Assembly (NCBI RefSeq): GCF_022581195.2 | Contig: NC_061466.1 | Location: 12,090,001-12,154,000, forward strand | Direction: 5' to 3' | Length of the DNA: 64,000 nt | From: Helicoverpa zea | Lineage: Eukaryota > Arthropoda > Insecta > Lepidoptera > Noctuidae | In this document: positions 44,329 through 55,788 of the stretch, piece after piece | Layout: each line of letters opens with the position of its first letter | Numbering within the stretch: position 1 is the stretch's first letter | Notes under the pieces: model-generated | Database searches by the model: none | Told to the model about the DNA's origin: nothing | The model's input: the letters and a program-made list of their open reading frames with translations, nothing else | Program-made: the position numbers and the translations under genes

Positions 44329-44445
44329 GATTTTCAATAACGGATCTCTATGACCTATTTATCTGTGGATAAGTATTTGACATTGCTTCTACGGAGCAAA
44401 ATCCTATCTCTAGTATGTAAAGCAATAGATAGGTTATTGAAAATC
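44329..44445. mobile_element. Tiny MITE-like inverted repeat
   Basis: GATTTTCAATAAC at the left and GTTATTGAAAATC at the right, 117 bp overall, starting 36 bp past the exon donor. Confidence 0.55.
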
Positions 44446-44453
44446 AGCAGTAA

Positions 44454-44541
44454 GGCGATTTACACACGATACAAGTGATAAGGCGTGTAAGCACCCTAAT
44501 TGCCTCGAAATTCGGTGTATAGTGTGTTAATCGCCTAAGAC
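44454..44541. mobile_element. Tiny MITE-like inverted repeat
   Basis: AAGGCGATTTACACAC at the left against GTGTGTTAATCGCCTAA at the right (88 bp). No second copy in the window. Confidence 0.45.
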
Positions 44542-46380
44542 CTCATAAAGTGTGACCCATATATCGTTTGGTGCATGCTTTGTTTCTAACGTCTACCGCT
44601 TACCATGTGTCTTTCTAAACTGTCCAATATAGGGGAGGATATTCCATTCCTAAAATACGAGACAAGAAAAAATTATCGTATATTTTGAGTATATAACAAA
44701 CCTGTACAGGAATGTACAGGTTTTGTTTTGAAGAAAACGATGTATTTATTCCCGTGCATGGTTTTACTCTCCTAAAAATACACATGTACATTCAGGAAAA
44801 ATGTTAAAGCTTTCATAGTTTCACCTCCATATAAATATAATAAACGTAAAAGTATGGTAATACTTCCAACGTTTCACATAGAAAATATTATGACACATTC
44901 TCCCGCGTCGGTTGAGCTCGTAACTTCACAACGGAGCCATTAAAATTAATTACCAACTTCGCGAACAATACCACAATTCTGTGCCGCTAAGCATAAATAA
45001 AATTACCAGGGTATCTATCCTCATCCCTTTCTTTCGCACGGGAAATACATATTTCTGTTTCTGCTGCTAAATTGACATATTACTCGACAAAGTTAACTTA
45101 AGGTGGTCGTGGAAGATTTCGGGTATTAATTTAAATGATGTTAATTAAAATGTATTATTATTTATGTGAATGATACCTTATATGTTATTAGTCCCTTGGG
45201 AAGCCTCGTGTAAAAAATATTTTTTCGTTTCATATCCCTTTTGTTTTGGATTTGATAAATAAATGTTTTGTCGTCGTTTTGTTCATAGAAGAACAAAAGA
45301 AGTAGATGTATTTATACTATATGCACTATAATTTTTCACACAAAGCATGTATTTATGATATATACCTATAAGTCCACAATAAAAATGTTTTGATTTGAAT
45401 GAAAAAACAAAACGACAGGATAAAAACGCAATAAAAAAGAACAAACATCCGAATTGAGAACCTCCTTTTTCGAGATGTAGGTTTAAAATATTAAAAATAC
45501 AAATATTGCCAAAAACATAGCATAATGATGTACTTAATGTACAGTCGAATTACGTTTTGTCTTCCCTAAGCTTCCACATCTATTTATACGTTATCAGCAT
45601 CAAATTAGTAATTCTGGTCTCACGTAACGTGGTACAGATCTCCTATAGGCTAGTCAGTGATCTAGGTCGGATATACCCGGGTTCACTACAAGTAACTTCA
45701 CTTAGCTGCCACTTAGGTAACAATTGTAACTTGAAGTAACTTCATGTTACCCAATTAAGGTCATTTTCTATTTCCATCATAATTGAGATCGTGTATTGCA
45801 ATAGGTAGACATTAATTTTCAAGGGTTTTTGTCACCAATATGTGGCAGCTGTTACGTCATAATTTTGGTGGGTATTATGATTGAAACCAAAGGAAAATTC
45901 TGAGTACAGCTTATTCTGTGTGTAATTTTCAACAATTTTGTAAATGTCAATTATCAGGTGCTTAACAAACTGTTTTATACCTAGCGTAAACAGTTTGTTT
46001 ATCATTTTTGTGCTCCATAAAGTTCTGAAATGAGCTTCTTTAATGGCTTTTATAACCTTGATACATAGTCCATTCTTATATCATAGTGGAGACAGCATTA
46101 TGAATATTTTGTTGACGTGTATATTATGTAGCATACCAACTGCCAATAACCACTTAAAAGTGTCAAATAAAAATTGCTTTATTGTTTGAGAGATAATCAT
46201 TCCTTAGAGAAATTAAATTAACCGTACACAGTTTATATCTTAAGTTATAAAAGCAACATTTACTATTTCTTCAATAGCCTAGCGCTATAATTTCTTCCCG
46301 ATCTCTAGGGACCACTAAACATACCCGGATGATAATTTTAATTAGGGTTGCCTATCTATAATTAAACCTTTCTTCCATAG
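44542..46380 (+). other. Receptor intron, no gene seen
   Basis: AT-rich intron ending in TTCTTCCATAG. It contains small repeat fragments only, at 45340-45400 (CCACAATAAAAATGTTTTGA) and 45450-45485 (end of the 7338 family). Confidence 0.6.
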
Positions 46381-46537
46381 AGAAACGCGTGCATAGAAGC
46401 AGTGTGGGTCACGTGCGTCTGCGACGTTCCGACAGACGCGTGTTAGAGCGCGCGCGACGTCGCACACTGCGCATGACGGTGACTATAGTCGCCGTGTTCG
46501 CGCTGTGCTGGTTGCCGTACGCGACTATCACCATGTG
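46381..46537 (+). CDS. Neuropeptide GPCR, exon with third intracellular loop and TM6
   Basis: Starts after TTCCATAG, completes GAG (Glu) with the previous exon and reads EKRVHRSSVGHVRLRRSDRR, VLERARRRTLRM (basic loop), then TM6 VTIVAVFALCWLPYATITMW with the CWLPY signature. It ends in phase 2 before GTCAGT, joining G-TAC-ATG of the next exon to give WYM. From 46441 onward its sequence, donor and the first intron bases are repeated four more times downstream (to about 47095). The exon also contains an internal TTAG at 46443-46446 that could act as an alternative acceptor in the same phase, deleting about 22 residues of the loop. Confidence 0.92.
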
Positions 46538-46551
46538 GTCAGTATATCTAG

Positions 46552-46582
<31 letters not shown>

Positions 46583-46585
46583 TAG

Positions 46586-46676
46586 AGCGCGCGCGACGTC
46601 GCACACTGCGCATGACGGTCACTATAGTCGCCGTGTTCGCGCTGTGCTGGTTGCCGTACGCGACAATCACCATGTG
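46586..46676 (+). CDS. Candidate alternative TM6 exon, copy 2
   Basis: Would read ERARRRTLRM then VTIVAVFALCWLPYATITMW. It has only two silent differences from exon 3 (GTG/GTC, ACT/ACA). The acceptor TTAG follows a GT tract rather than a normal pyrimidine tract, so use is uncertain. Confidence 0.4.
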
Positions 46677-46722
46677 GTCAGTATATCTAGCTAGTGTGTG
46701 TGTGTGTGTGTGTGTGTGTTAG

Positions 46723-46813
46723 AGCGCGCGCGACGTCGCACACTGCGCATGACGGTCACTATAGTCGCCGTGTTCGTGCTGTGCTGGCTCCCGTACGCGA
46801 CAATCACCATGTG
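46723..46813 (+). CDS. Candidate alternative TM6 exon, copy 3
   Basis: Same layout as copy 2. TM6 reads VFVLCWLPY instead of VFALCWLPY (GCG to GTG), plus silent changes in the Leu codon (TTG to CTC) and others. Coding part identical to copy 4. Confidence 0.4.
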
Positions 46814-46859
46814 GTCAGTATATCTAGCTAGTGTGTGTGTGTGTGTGTTTGTGTGTTAG

Positions 46860-46950
46860 AGCGCGCGCGACGTCGCACACTGCGCATGACGGTCACTATA
46901 GTCGCCGTGTTCGTGCTGTGCTGGCTCCCGTACGCGACAATCACCATGTG
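46860..46950 (+). CDS. Candidate alternative TM6 exon, copy 4
   Basis: Coding part identical to copy 3, with the Ala-to-Val change. The preceding GT tract is interrupted (GTGTTTGTGTG). Confidence 0.4.
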
Positions 46951-46990
46951 GTCAGTATATCTAGCTAGTGTGTGTGTGTGTGTGTGTTAG

Positions 46991-47081
46991 AGCGCGCGCG
47001 ACGTCGCACACTGCGCATGACGGTCACTATAGTTGCCGTGTTCGCGCTGTGCTGGCTGCCGTACGCGACTATCACCATATG
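46991..47081 (+). CDS. Candidate alternative TM6 exon, copy 5
   Basis: Keeps VFALCWLPY but ends ITIW instead of ITMW (ATG to ATA). Silent changes GTC to GTT and TTG to CTG. Same 91-nt length and phases. Confidence 0.4.
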
Positions 47082-47095
47082 GTCAGTATATCTAG

Positions 47096-47115
47096 CACAT
47101 ACACACTAGTGTGTC

Positions 47116-47170
<55 letters not shown>

Positions 47171-47200
47171 CTGTATGTATGAGTGTGTGTGTGTAGGTGT
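47096..47200. repeat. GT microsatellite
   Basis: Long (GT)n run with small interruptions, following the last TM6 unit. It is probably the expanded form of the GT tract found inside each unit. Confidence 0.9.
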
Positions 47201-47270
47201 TTCAGAGTGCACGTGACGTCGCACTTTATTTATACCTTGATAGCAATATAACTAATTAAAATATTCTCAG

Positions 47271-47461
47271 GTACATGGTTGACCGTCAGTCAGCAGCTCG
47301 CCTATCGCCCAGGGTCCAAGACCTGCTGTTCGTGATGGCCGTCTCCAACTCCTGCATGAACCCGCTGGTGTATGGATCCTATACCCTGGACCTTAAGGGT
47401 CTTCTACGAAGGTTGATCAAGAAGACGTGTTGTCATTCCTCAGCTGCTTCTGATACGATAG
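47271..47461 (+). CDS. Neuropeptide GPCR, exon with third extracellular loop, TM7 and start of the C-tail
   Basis: After ATTCTCAG it completes Trp and reads YMVDRQSAARLSPR (third extracellular loop), TM7 VQDLLFVMAVSNSCMNPLVYG with the NPxxY-type NPLVY, then the helix-8/C-tail region LKGLLRRLIKKTCCHSS (a basic stretch with a Cys pair suited to palmitoylation). The VSNSCMNPLVYGSY wording is why I favour a corazonin-receptor-like identity over AKH receptor; ACP receptor remains possible. It ends in phase 1 before GTGAGA. If the donor is not used the frame stays open to TAA at 47578-47580, giving an alternative 39-residue tail. Confidence 0.92.
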
Positions 47462-48329
47462 GTGAGATAAATAATATTTTTTTTACAAATATCGACAACT
47501 TTCATTGCTTAATTTCAAGATCTAATTTAAACTATCTTAGAAAAAAATATAAGAAAATAATTTGGACCAATTGTGCCTAACATTTTGTACATCGTTTTAT
47601 ACATCGGTGCAAGTCAACTCTGAACTGTACTTTTTTTTTAAATAGAGAACTCGTATTACGTTTTTAGGTCTCACGATACCTTATAGCAGTCAGGTAGTTT
47701 AAAACATTATTTACATATTTCATATATAAACCCTGCAAATAGGTTGTGTATTTCTGAATACACATAGGAATAATACGTAAAAATAGGAGCAAAAATAGGC
47801 CATCACAAATCCGAGCCGTCACCTGAAAATTCTTTATAGGCACAAATACTACTTCACAGTCAGATCGTGTTTACTACCCAAAAATTACAAAAGTAATCGT
47901 TATAATGCAAACGAACGCAAAATTTTTGGTTTTCCTTCAAAAACGTAACTTAGTAACACATTAGCAAGCGGGTCACGTATTTTTTCAATTTTCCTAACAA
48001 TTGGACCTCTGGAGTAGCACGGATAAATGCTGTTTATTTATTTTTACTTCGTTAAAGTGTTACCTAAGTATACATTATAATACTTATTCTGCAACCCTTT
48101 TCCCTGAAGGATTTGGTTCTTTATTCCTGACCCAGTTTATATTACTTGTTTGTTAAATGAAGAGTTGAGCTCCATTTGTTGAGTTAACTTTGTTTGCTTT
48201 TTTAATACAGATTGTGGAGATACTGTTATGCATATGATATGATGTGATTATAAGTACCTTCTACATTTTAGATATCATTTTTCACGACCCCATTTAATCC
48301 ACTACATCCTACTAGTCTTATAAATCCTA

Positions 48330-48515
48330 CGTCCTACTAATATTATAAATGTGAAAGATTATGAGAATGTATGGATGTATGTTTGTTATTCTTTCACGCT
48401 AAAATGGCTGGATCGATTTGGTTGAGGTATGCAGATAGGTGGTACCACGGATTAACACTTAGGCTACTTTTTATCAATACACCACGAGGGCAAACCGCGA
48501 GCGGAAGCAAGTATG
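48330..48515 (+). repeat. Helitron-like repeat, AAGCAAGTAT end
   Basis: TCCTACTAATATTATAAATG at the left, GGCTGGATCGATTTGG inside, TAGGCTACTTTTTATC and CCGCGAGCGGAAGCAAGTA at the right; the best two-ended copy of the 22330-type family. Confidence 0.6.
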
Positions 48516-49809
48516 TTATACAGCATACTGATAGTCAATCGTTGACAGTCACATTACTATGTTTTGAACAAAACAGGATATTAAAACAAAAGATAAGCTT
48601 ACTAAAAGCTCACATTTCAGCGACGTTCAACCATAGCTTATAAAGGCTTAACCCCGGATTCTAAGTTAAACCATTCCTTGTAATAACACTGATTAATTCT
48701 TCATTTTATTTAGCCGTCTTCTGTAATTTGGCTTAAAACTACTATCTTCTTCAACATTGAGATAGGTACTATCGGAAATCCGTTAGGAAGGTACACAGAG
48801 AGGTCATTTGAAACTAAATGACCTAACTGACCCTGTGACCCTTTGCAAATGTCAATCGTTTCCATTAATCGCAAGTTTCATTTCTACCGTTTCATTGGAT
48901 ACCGGGGATGTTTAACTGTCTGGTGATTTCAGATCAGCGCTTTATTCTGCGAATTGGTTTATATATACGCCTTGATAAGTCCGTTTTATTTCACACTTCA
49001 AAAGACTGACGCTTGTAAACATATTTAAAAGGGAGCCGAATCTTAAATGCAGTTGACAGGTGTCATTTTTTAGGGAAAATATCATTTTTTTGTACTGACT
49101 GACAGGAGTGTCAACTGCGCCAAAAAAACGGTCACACCATACACAGTAGGCCATGTTTTGTACGCCACTCCACGCTTCAAAATATAAAACTATACACTTG
49201 TATAAATCGCTCGTCTGATACCGCTCTCATATACATATACTTCGTACGAATCACTATCCAATTTATTTCAGGATTTCAATCGGAAGTTTTAGAGATTTGT
49301 TTAAACAAATAATTTAACTAAACTAGACAGATTATCCTATCACTAAGCCGAAACTAAAACTACTAGGTAATTTGTATAGTTTTCGTTAGACATCAGATGT
49401 TCTGTGTATAACTCGTCCTAGATTTAATAAAGGCTTAACAAACAGCTAAATTGTAACTAGCTAGTGTAAATTCGTGTGTATCTAATTCTGAAGCTGAATT
49501 ATTTTGGGACGGTTTCGTGAGATAGTTTAGATAATTACATATCACAAGACATTAACAAGGCATACTTACAAAGTCAAAGTCAAATGTTTTTATTTCAAAT
49601 AAGCCTTTGCAGGCACCTATGAAACGTCACACTAGTTACACGGTTCTAAAAAGTTGGTCTCATGGAGAACAGCCGGCAAAAACTCCATAGATACTAGACA
49701 CTCTTTTTAAAAAGTAATATTTTCACAAACATTCTATTACATAAAAATAGTAAAGAAATTATAGCGAAAGAGCACGGGGTTAAGCCTAGATCTATTACAT
49801 ATAATGTTC

Positions 49810-49935
49810 AGCAACGTTTAGTGCGGTCGGTCCGAGGATGGGCGATGTTGTCATTATAAGTTATTCCATGTTACGGAAGACACGATAAATTGGTGGGTCT
49901 CGGTTGTCATTTGAACATCTTGGGCAGTCGTTACG
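49810..49935 (+). repeat. Decayed 5S rRNA-derived SINE
   Basis: GTTCAGCAACGTTTAGTGCG, GGTCCGAGGATGGGCGATGT and ACGGAAGACACGATAAATTG correspond, with many changes, to the 42975-43425 SINE. Confidence 0.6.
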
Positions 49936-50086
49936 TTTAGTGACGATTTTATTTTGTTTTGAAAAGTTAACTCGCATATTCAGTAGCAACGCTATGCTTT
50001 CATTGATCTATTGCGATTATGATAGTGACACAAAAACCTACAGTCTTTAATAATAGACTTATTTAACAAGTTTATATTGTTAACAG

Positions 50087-50163
50087 GTATCGACGGCTCA
50101 GGATCCAGTTCAATTAAGAATAAGAACATTAATTTGGAGACGCCGCTGATGAAATCTGTCAAG
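50087..50163 (+). CDS. Neuropeptide GPCR, C-tail exon
   Basis: Follows TTAACAG and reads (G)IDGSGSSSIKNKNI, NLETPLMKSVK in frame with the previous exon; Ser-rich with possible phosphorylation sites. It ends in phase 0 before GTAATT and joins the last exon at 56036. Being short and poorly conserved in type, it is supported by splice sites and frame rather than by motif. Confidence 0.75.
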
Positions 50164-52529
50164 GTAATTACAAACTTATGTAATATGAGATTAAAGTTTA
50201 TATTTCAATGACAGCTAAGGGTGCTTGAGGACTCTTGGCTAAGAAATTTAATTGTGTTAAAATTTAAAGTATAGGAGTTATTATGACATTCCAATTTAAG
50301 GCTCATAATTTGATTTCTTAGAATCCATTTATGGTGTACTAGTTTCCGCCAACAAGTTAGATCTATCTGCTTATACAAGCGTGTTAAAAGCCTAAACCCT
50401 TCCTTGATTAATGAGCTATATATCACTGAAATATTTTTTGAAATCGATCCAGTAGTTCTTAGGATAAGCGCGTTCAAAAAACAAATACATTCTTTAGCTT
50501 TTAATAGAGTAGCAGATATGTATAGATTTTATATATTTAGCTTTTAATAAAAGTTATTTCGGAATGAAGGTAGGTATATAAGTACTTGCATTGTAATCAT
50601 ATGCATAGCAATGTAAACCTCAAGAATTCATTAGAAAGCCGTGTTAGAAAGCCCATTTATTACCTAAAATAAGGAAAAACACTACAGAAAACGGCTGGTA
50701 CAAAATATTACCATACATAACATTTATTCCTCTATTCATCAACATGAAACCGCCATTGTACCACAAGATGTAAAGAACACTTAACCCGAGGTTCATGTTA
50801 CCCAATATTTTAACCTATATGTTAAAGTTATTTGTATCGAAGTACTGACGAGAAGTTTTGGTTACCAAAGGGTAATAAAAGGTTAATATAGCTATACTAA
50901 TATATAAATGAGGAATGATTTTTTGTTAAAATTGGTGAGATAATGGCTAGAAAAACATAATAATACGAGCAGTTTACGTTCGGATAAAATAAAGCCCATA
51001 TGTTACTTGGGGATGGTAGAGCTTATCAATCATCATCATCATCATTATATCAGCCAATTGCTCCTTGAACGTAATCGTTCAGCATATAGAGGTACATTTA
51101 GCAGCTTTCCAACAGCAAGCGAAAGAATTGTTTGTTGTTTAAATGGATTCTGTAGTTTGAGGTACAAATAAAAGAACAAAATAATAACTCCTCTCTTTTA
51201 TATAAGTATTAACTACTCATCATCATTTGTATGTAAAAAATATATTTCAGAAACCTACAAGTAAAATTGATGAACATACATCGTGACCCTTTCTGCATCC
51301 ATAAAGGGTGTTCTTTATTTTTCTTTCTATGTAGCTTTGATGGATTTTTAATTAGAATTTGGAACAAAAAAAATAAAACATGAATAACACAAACAGAATT
51401 TTACATTTTGAGGTTCCAAGAATATCGAATAGATAACTCACGTCCATTTGAAAATTCGACTGAAATTTTTGCTTTTTGAACACGTATAAGTGATTTCTGT
51501 GTTCAGTTCTGGAAATGTTATTATTTGAGAATTTACTGCTACGTAGGTAACTGAATTCACTATTAAAAGATCAAAATTCAAAATCAAAACTTTGAATTTT
51601 CAAGCCCTTTTGCAAACAGTTCAAACTACAGTTATCAGACAGTAAAAAAACTATAAATTTTGTAAGGCACTAGTTTCCTTAACTTTTCTTTCAAAATTAC
51701 AAATTAAGATAAAAACTTTGAAAAAGGACTTCGTCTGATCACTATCTATCAGAATAAAAAGTTGTAAAATAAGACCTTCTTTATAAAGTAAGTACAGGCT
51801 TTGTACACAACAAAAAAAAAGAAAAAAAAACTTTCCTCTTCGAGTGCCCTACTATCAAATGAAAACATCAGACGAGATAATAAGCACCCTTGTTATCTAC
51901 ATAGTTTATGACCTTCAAATTTACACGTGCTGTAGTTACAAATAACTATATAAGCTTTAATAGTTAACTACGTTTTGTATATAGGATAGTAGCAATTTTT
52001 TGTCATGGAAAAATCCAAATTTGTGGTGTTAAAGAGTATTTATGTACGTCTGTTAACAAATCAACTATTAAAAGGTATAATTTTTGTTTGAAATTAATCT
52101 CGTAATGTCTGATCGATTTCAGGAAAACTTTCAGTTCAGGTAACTTTTACCTATGTATATTTGTATTTATTTTTGCCAAAAAACATAGTCCAATCAATGA
52201 AATGAAAACCCATGAATTTATAAAACATTGCCGCGGGCCAAACAACGTATAGGTATACCATACCCTATTGGACCGTTATCGAGTCTGACAAATAAAATAA
52301 AACTAAATATATGCATGTATTTGCTTGTCCGCAGTAAAACGAATAAAGGAAAACAAGGAAATCAACGGTTTATTTTTTCATACAATTTTCCATTCTACAT
52401 ACTATAGGTACAGTAGGTACATTATGAATATGAAACAATTTCTTATAAAAACAAAAGAAGTTCTCAATTTGGACAACTGCGTTCTTTTGTTTCCTTTTCG
52501 ATAACTTTTTCAATAATTAGAATCCTGAG

Positions 52530-53150
52530 CGATAGCGTGGGAATCAAAAGAGCACAAGGTGAAAAATCTTTGCACTCGAGTGCAACACGTAACTTTTCAT
52601 CCCACCTCATCGAGGAAATTTCTAAACTCAAAAGAAAATGGCACGCACGTCACACATGGCAAACCAAAAAGATGTACCTACCTATTAAAATTTATTCATG
52701 CAAAAACTCAGTTTAAAAATGTAATGAGGTTCAAAATCGACCTCAAAACAATAAAAAATAATTAATTTCATCCCATTTCATCGAGGAAATTACTGAATGC
52801 AAAAAAAACAAAATGGCGCGCACATATGAGTATCAAATTAAAAAGAAGTACCTATTAAAGTTCATTTATTTGAAAACTCAGTTTAAAAATGAAACGAGGT
52901 TAAAAATATAATATGTAAAAACAATAATAAAAACTACTTAATTAATTGAATAATTATTTTAAGCAGTATTTTATTTGTTAAAGATGTATTTGTTTGAAAA
53001 GTCTTATCAAGATTGTCACACATGGAGTATTTATTGCACACGATGTTCTAAATTCAAATCACTTTGCCGCTCTAGAGGATAAAAACGGCTTTTGCGCTCA
53101 GATATCAAAGGGTAAAACTACTCTTTCCGAGATGGTGGGATGAAAATATT
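52530..53150. repeat. Repeat with two ~170-bp direct units and an inverted end
   Basis: TCATCCCACCTCATCGAGGA (52599) recurs as TCATCCCATTTCATCGAGGA (52769), with matching AACTCAGTTTAAAAATG downstream in each. At the right, CCGAGATGGTGGGATGAAAA (about 53129) is the reverse complement of the same motif. Confidence 0.6.
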
Positions 53151-53299
53151 ATTATTGTGTTTGTTGCTAAGCACGTTACAATTGTTGTACAAAATGAACT
53201 GAAAGGCAGATTGGGTTCCAATTTATCCGAGTATGGGCAGTAGTTTTTTTCCGAATTCGAGTTAAATCATGGGAAACCATGTATATTATTAGTATAGAT

Positions 53300-53440
53300 T
53301 ACTATACTAATAAAACAAAAAGGAACACTGTTGAAAAACTACACTCTTCCCGAGTAACATAGGCTATATTTTATCCCGGTACGGGCAGTAGTTCCCATGG
53401 GACGCGAGTGAAACCGTGGTAAGACGGCTTGTAATTTTAT
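53300..53440 (+). repeat. Helitron-like lepidopteran repeat
   Basis: TACTATACTAATAAAACAAA, ACACTCTTCCCGAGTAACAT, GGCTATATTTTATCCCGGTA and GGGACGCGAGTGAAACCGTG. It is less diverged than the other copies but internally shortened. Confidence 0.55.
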
Positions 53441-54936
53441 TATATTTTTATAAATGAAACCGTGCTAGCTATTCTTCTGATATAAAAATGTTGTAGCCAT
53501 ATGGAATTAAACCATACAAAAAACGTCACTAGCTCAGGTGCATGAAAATATCCTGGAGTATAAATTATAAAATACAATATACAATATGAATTTTACCCAC
53601 ACCTGCCAACAAAAGATTTATATCCCTAACCCATACATTATGTATTGTGATATTTGTTGTTATATTCTACGCCAGCTGTGTCCAAGCTCTACTGCGAAGA
53701 AAATCGTGCCAAATTAGGCGTTGAGTTAGACTTGGGATTTGTATAGGGCAGTATACTAGAACTAGTTTTATTTACGCTTGTATATATATATAATTTAGTT
53801 AGTACTTATAACCCTTTAATAACGTAGTAAGTACTTATAACGTTTACGGATGTGTATTTTCACAGTGATATCAATTATCAAACATAAGTTTTTAACTTAA
53901 TTTGTTACTTAAGAATACTAAAGTTTCTGATAGACAGGCAAGTACCTACCTACGAAGACTTTTTATTATATTTGATAAGAAAGTACCTAGATTTAAAGTA
54001 GTTGTAAAAATACAAATAAAATAAAGTTAAAGACTTTTGAACCACGCTAAAGTAATAAATTATAGACATAAATCTACCTAGTAACAGACTTTAAGCAAAA
54101 GTTGAATAAACTACTATTAGTTAGAAGATTCTCATTACGAAACATTCACTATTCCGATTAAGGAACTTGTTGATTTATCGAGATGAAGTTTCGAGTGCTA
54201 GAGTTTCGAGATTCAACAATTAGATAAATTGTCTCGTCGGATTCTGTAAACCGATTGCTGGGTTTATTTGGAAGTACAATTATGTAGAGATATTTTTTGT
54301 TTTTGAAAATAATTGGATGTATATTTATTAAAATTATTTTAACGTGAAATGTAGAATAATTTTGGTAAACATTATTCAGTCATACTAATAATTATGGTAT
54401 TAGGTTTCTCCATAATGATTTGGTTTACCTATGTTTATAATTATAAATATCTAGGTCATAGGTAGATCATGTTTCACGAATAATGGGCTAATATTGGCTG
54501 CTATTAGTACTAAGAAGAGCTCTGCTTAATATTGTGGAATAAATCAAGATGAGCCGATAATGGCTTTCTAGCTAATATATTGGCCACATCCTACGGTAAC
54601 GGCTATTAAAACTTATATGGAAAATATGCTTCGGTTTACCTACACGTTGAAGCTTTTTTAAGCGAAGGATTATTATTTATTTTTGAGATAAGTTTGTAGG
54701 TACTAATTATATAATTGTGAATGTGGAAGACCACATTATCTTTCTTTCTATGCTCATGTAGGTATATGAGCTAAACTTGGAATAACCTGTTTCCAAGTTT
54801 ATCTCATCATCATCAGTCGCTTTACATCATCTTAAACATTTTTGTTTTTATTTTCCAGTGCTTATATAGTCGTATTTAATTTGTCAAATATCTCAAAATC
54901 TTGTTTTTATATTTACCTCTTTTACTCTATTATCTA

Positions 54937-55334
54937 AGGGTGCTTACATAAAGAAACAGGTTGCCGGTACTGACAAACCTGTACGGGTAGGTTGTAACTT
55001 ACCTGTTTCTTTATAAGTGAGTCAATAGGATTGTATTGAAATATTATACCTGCACTGATCGGTACTGTAGGACCGGGAGATAATTATCTTGCTCAAAATG
55101 AAAAACTGATTCGATATCACGACGTTTATTGTTTGGACTCGAGAGGTGAAGTGACATACTTCAATATAAAAACTTATTCTATATCAAATCGAATCTATTT
55201 ACATCATTGTCCGGCCAGGTATTAAATATAATAAATAAAACCTACTTCTAATCTACTTCAGTACTACATCTCTACAGTACCTACCCGTACAGGTTTGTCT
55301 GTACCGGAAACTTGTTTCTTTATGTAAGCACCCT
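54937..55334. mobile_element. MITE, 398 bp, with ~55-bp inverted ends
   Basis: AGGGTGCTTACATAAAGAAAC…CCTGTACGGGTAGG at the left and CCTACCCGTACAGG…GTTTCTTTATGTAAGCACCCT at the right. A TA/TAA-like flank is present, but the target duplication length is ambiguous. Confidence 0.8.
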
Positions 55335-55788
55335 AACAGTCACTAGCCGATAAACTCCCAAAAAACAAAACAAGTCGTTTTTTCACAAGCATTTCAGAAG
55401 AAACAATCTCCCTAGCTAATTTCCCTGTCTTTCCCAAGAATACCCCGAGGTGTCTGTTTGTTTGCAAACACTCGAACCTAAAACAACTATGTATGAAACC
55501 CGAAACTGGGCAAATATTACGTTACACAGTGTAATTGGAACGGAATGGATCCTGTCAAAAACAATATACCTCTTGATATCGTTCCGATATTCAGTAGATT
55601 GGAAGGGCATCCGAAAATTTACTTCCAATTGCTTTGTTATTGAAACAAAAGTCCTCGACTATCTTTATATGTTTCTTATTATTTCGTTTGTAGCATAAGG
55701 GACGGTTCTTTCATTTCAATTGCGTAATTGTACATAAAGAGCCAACGGTAAAATAACCACAGTTAGAACAAGAACATTATTCACTTTT

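Larger units (their letters stand above)
46441..47095 (+). repeat. Five-copy tandem array of the TM6 exon segment plus donor and GT-repeat
   Basis: Units begin at 46441, 46580, 46717, 46854 and 46985 (periods 139, 137, 137, 131; the differences lie in the GT tract). Each holds TGTTAGAGCGCGCGCGACGT…, the TM6 code, the GTCAGT donor and ATATCTAGCTAGTGTG. In copies 2-5 the stretch from TTAG to the donor is exactly 91 nt (46586-46676, 46723-46813, 46860-46950, 46991-47081), open, and phase-compatible with the exons at 44292 and 47271. Confidence 0.95.
47582..50086 (+). other. Receptor intron with repeat fragments
   Basis: Contains a Helitron-like fragment at 48330-48515, a dispersed repeat fragment at 49570-49740 (TTTTTATTTCAAATAAGCC…, related to 13300-13435) and a decayed 5S-type SINE at 49810-49935. 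Nothing else recognised. Confidence 0.6.

Noticed and set aside
46441..47095. CRISPR-like regular spacing of repeats
   Set aside because: Nuclear animal DNA; the repeated unit is exon plus splice site and the spacers are GT tracts, not unique spacers.
46389..47216. Open frames spanning the GT repeats of the TM6 array
   Set aside because: They read through splice donors and microsatellite; the real coding parts are the exon and possible 91-nt cassettes.
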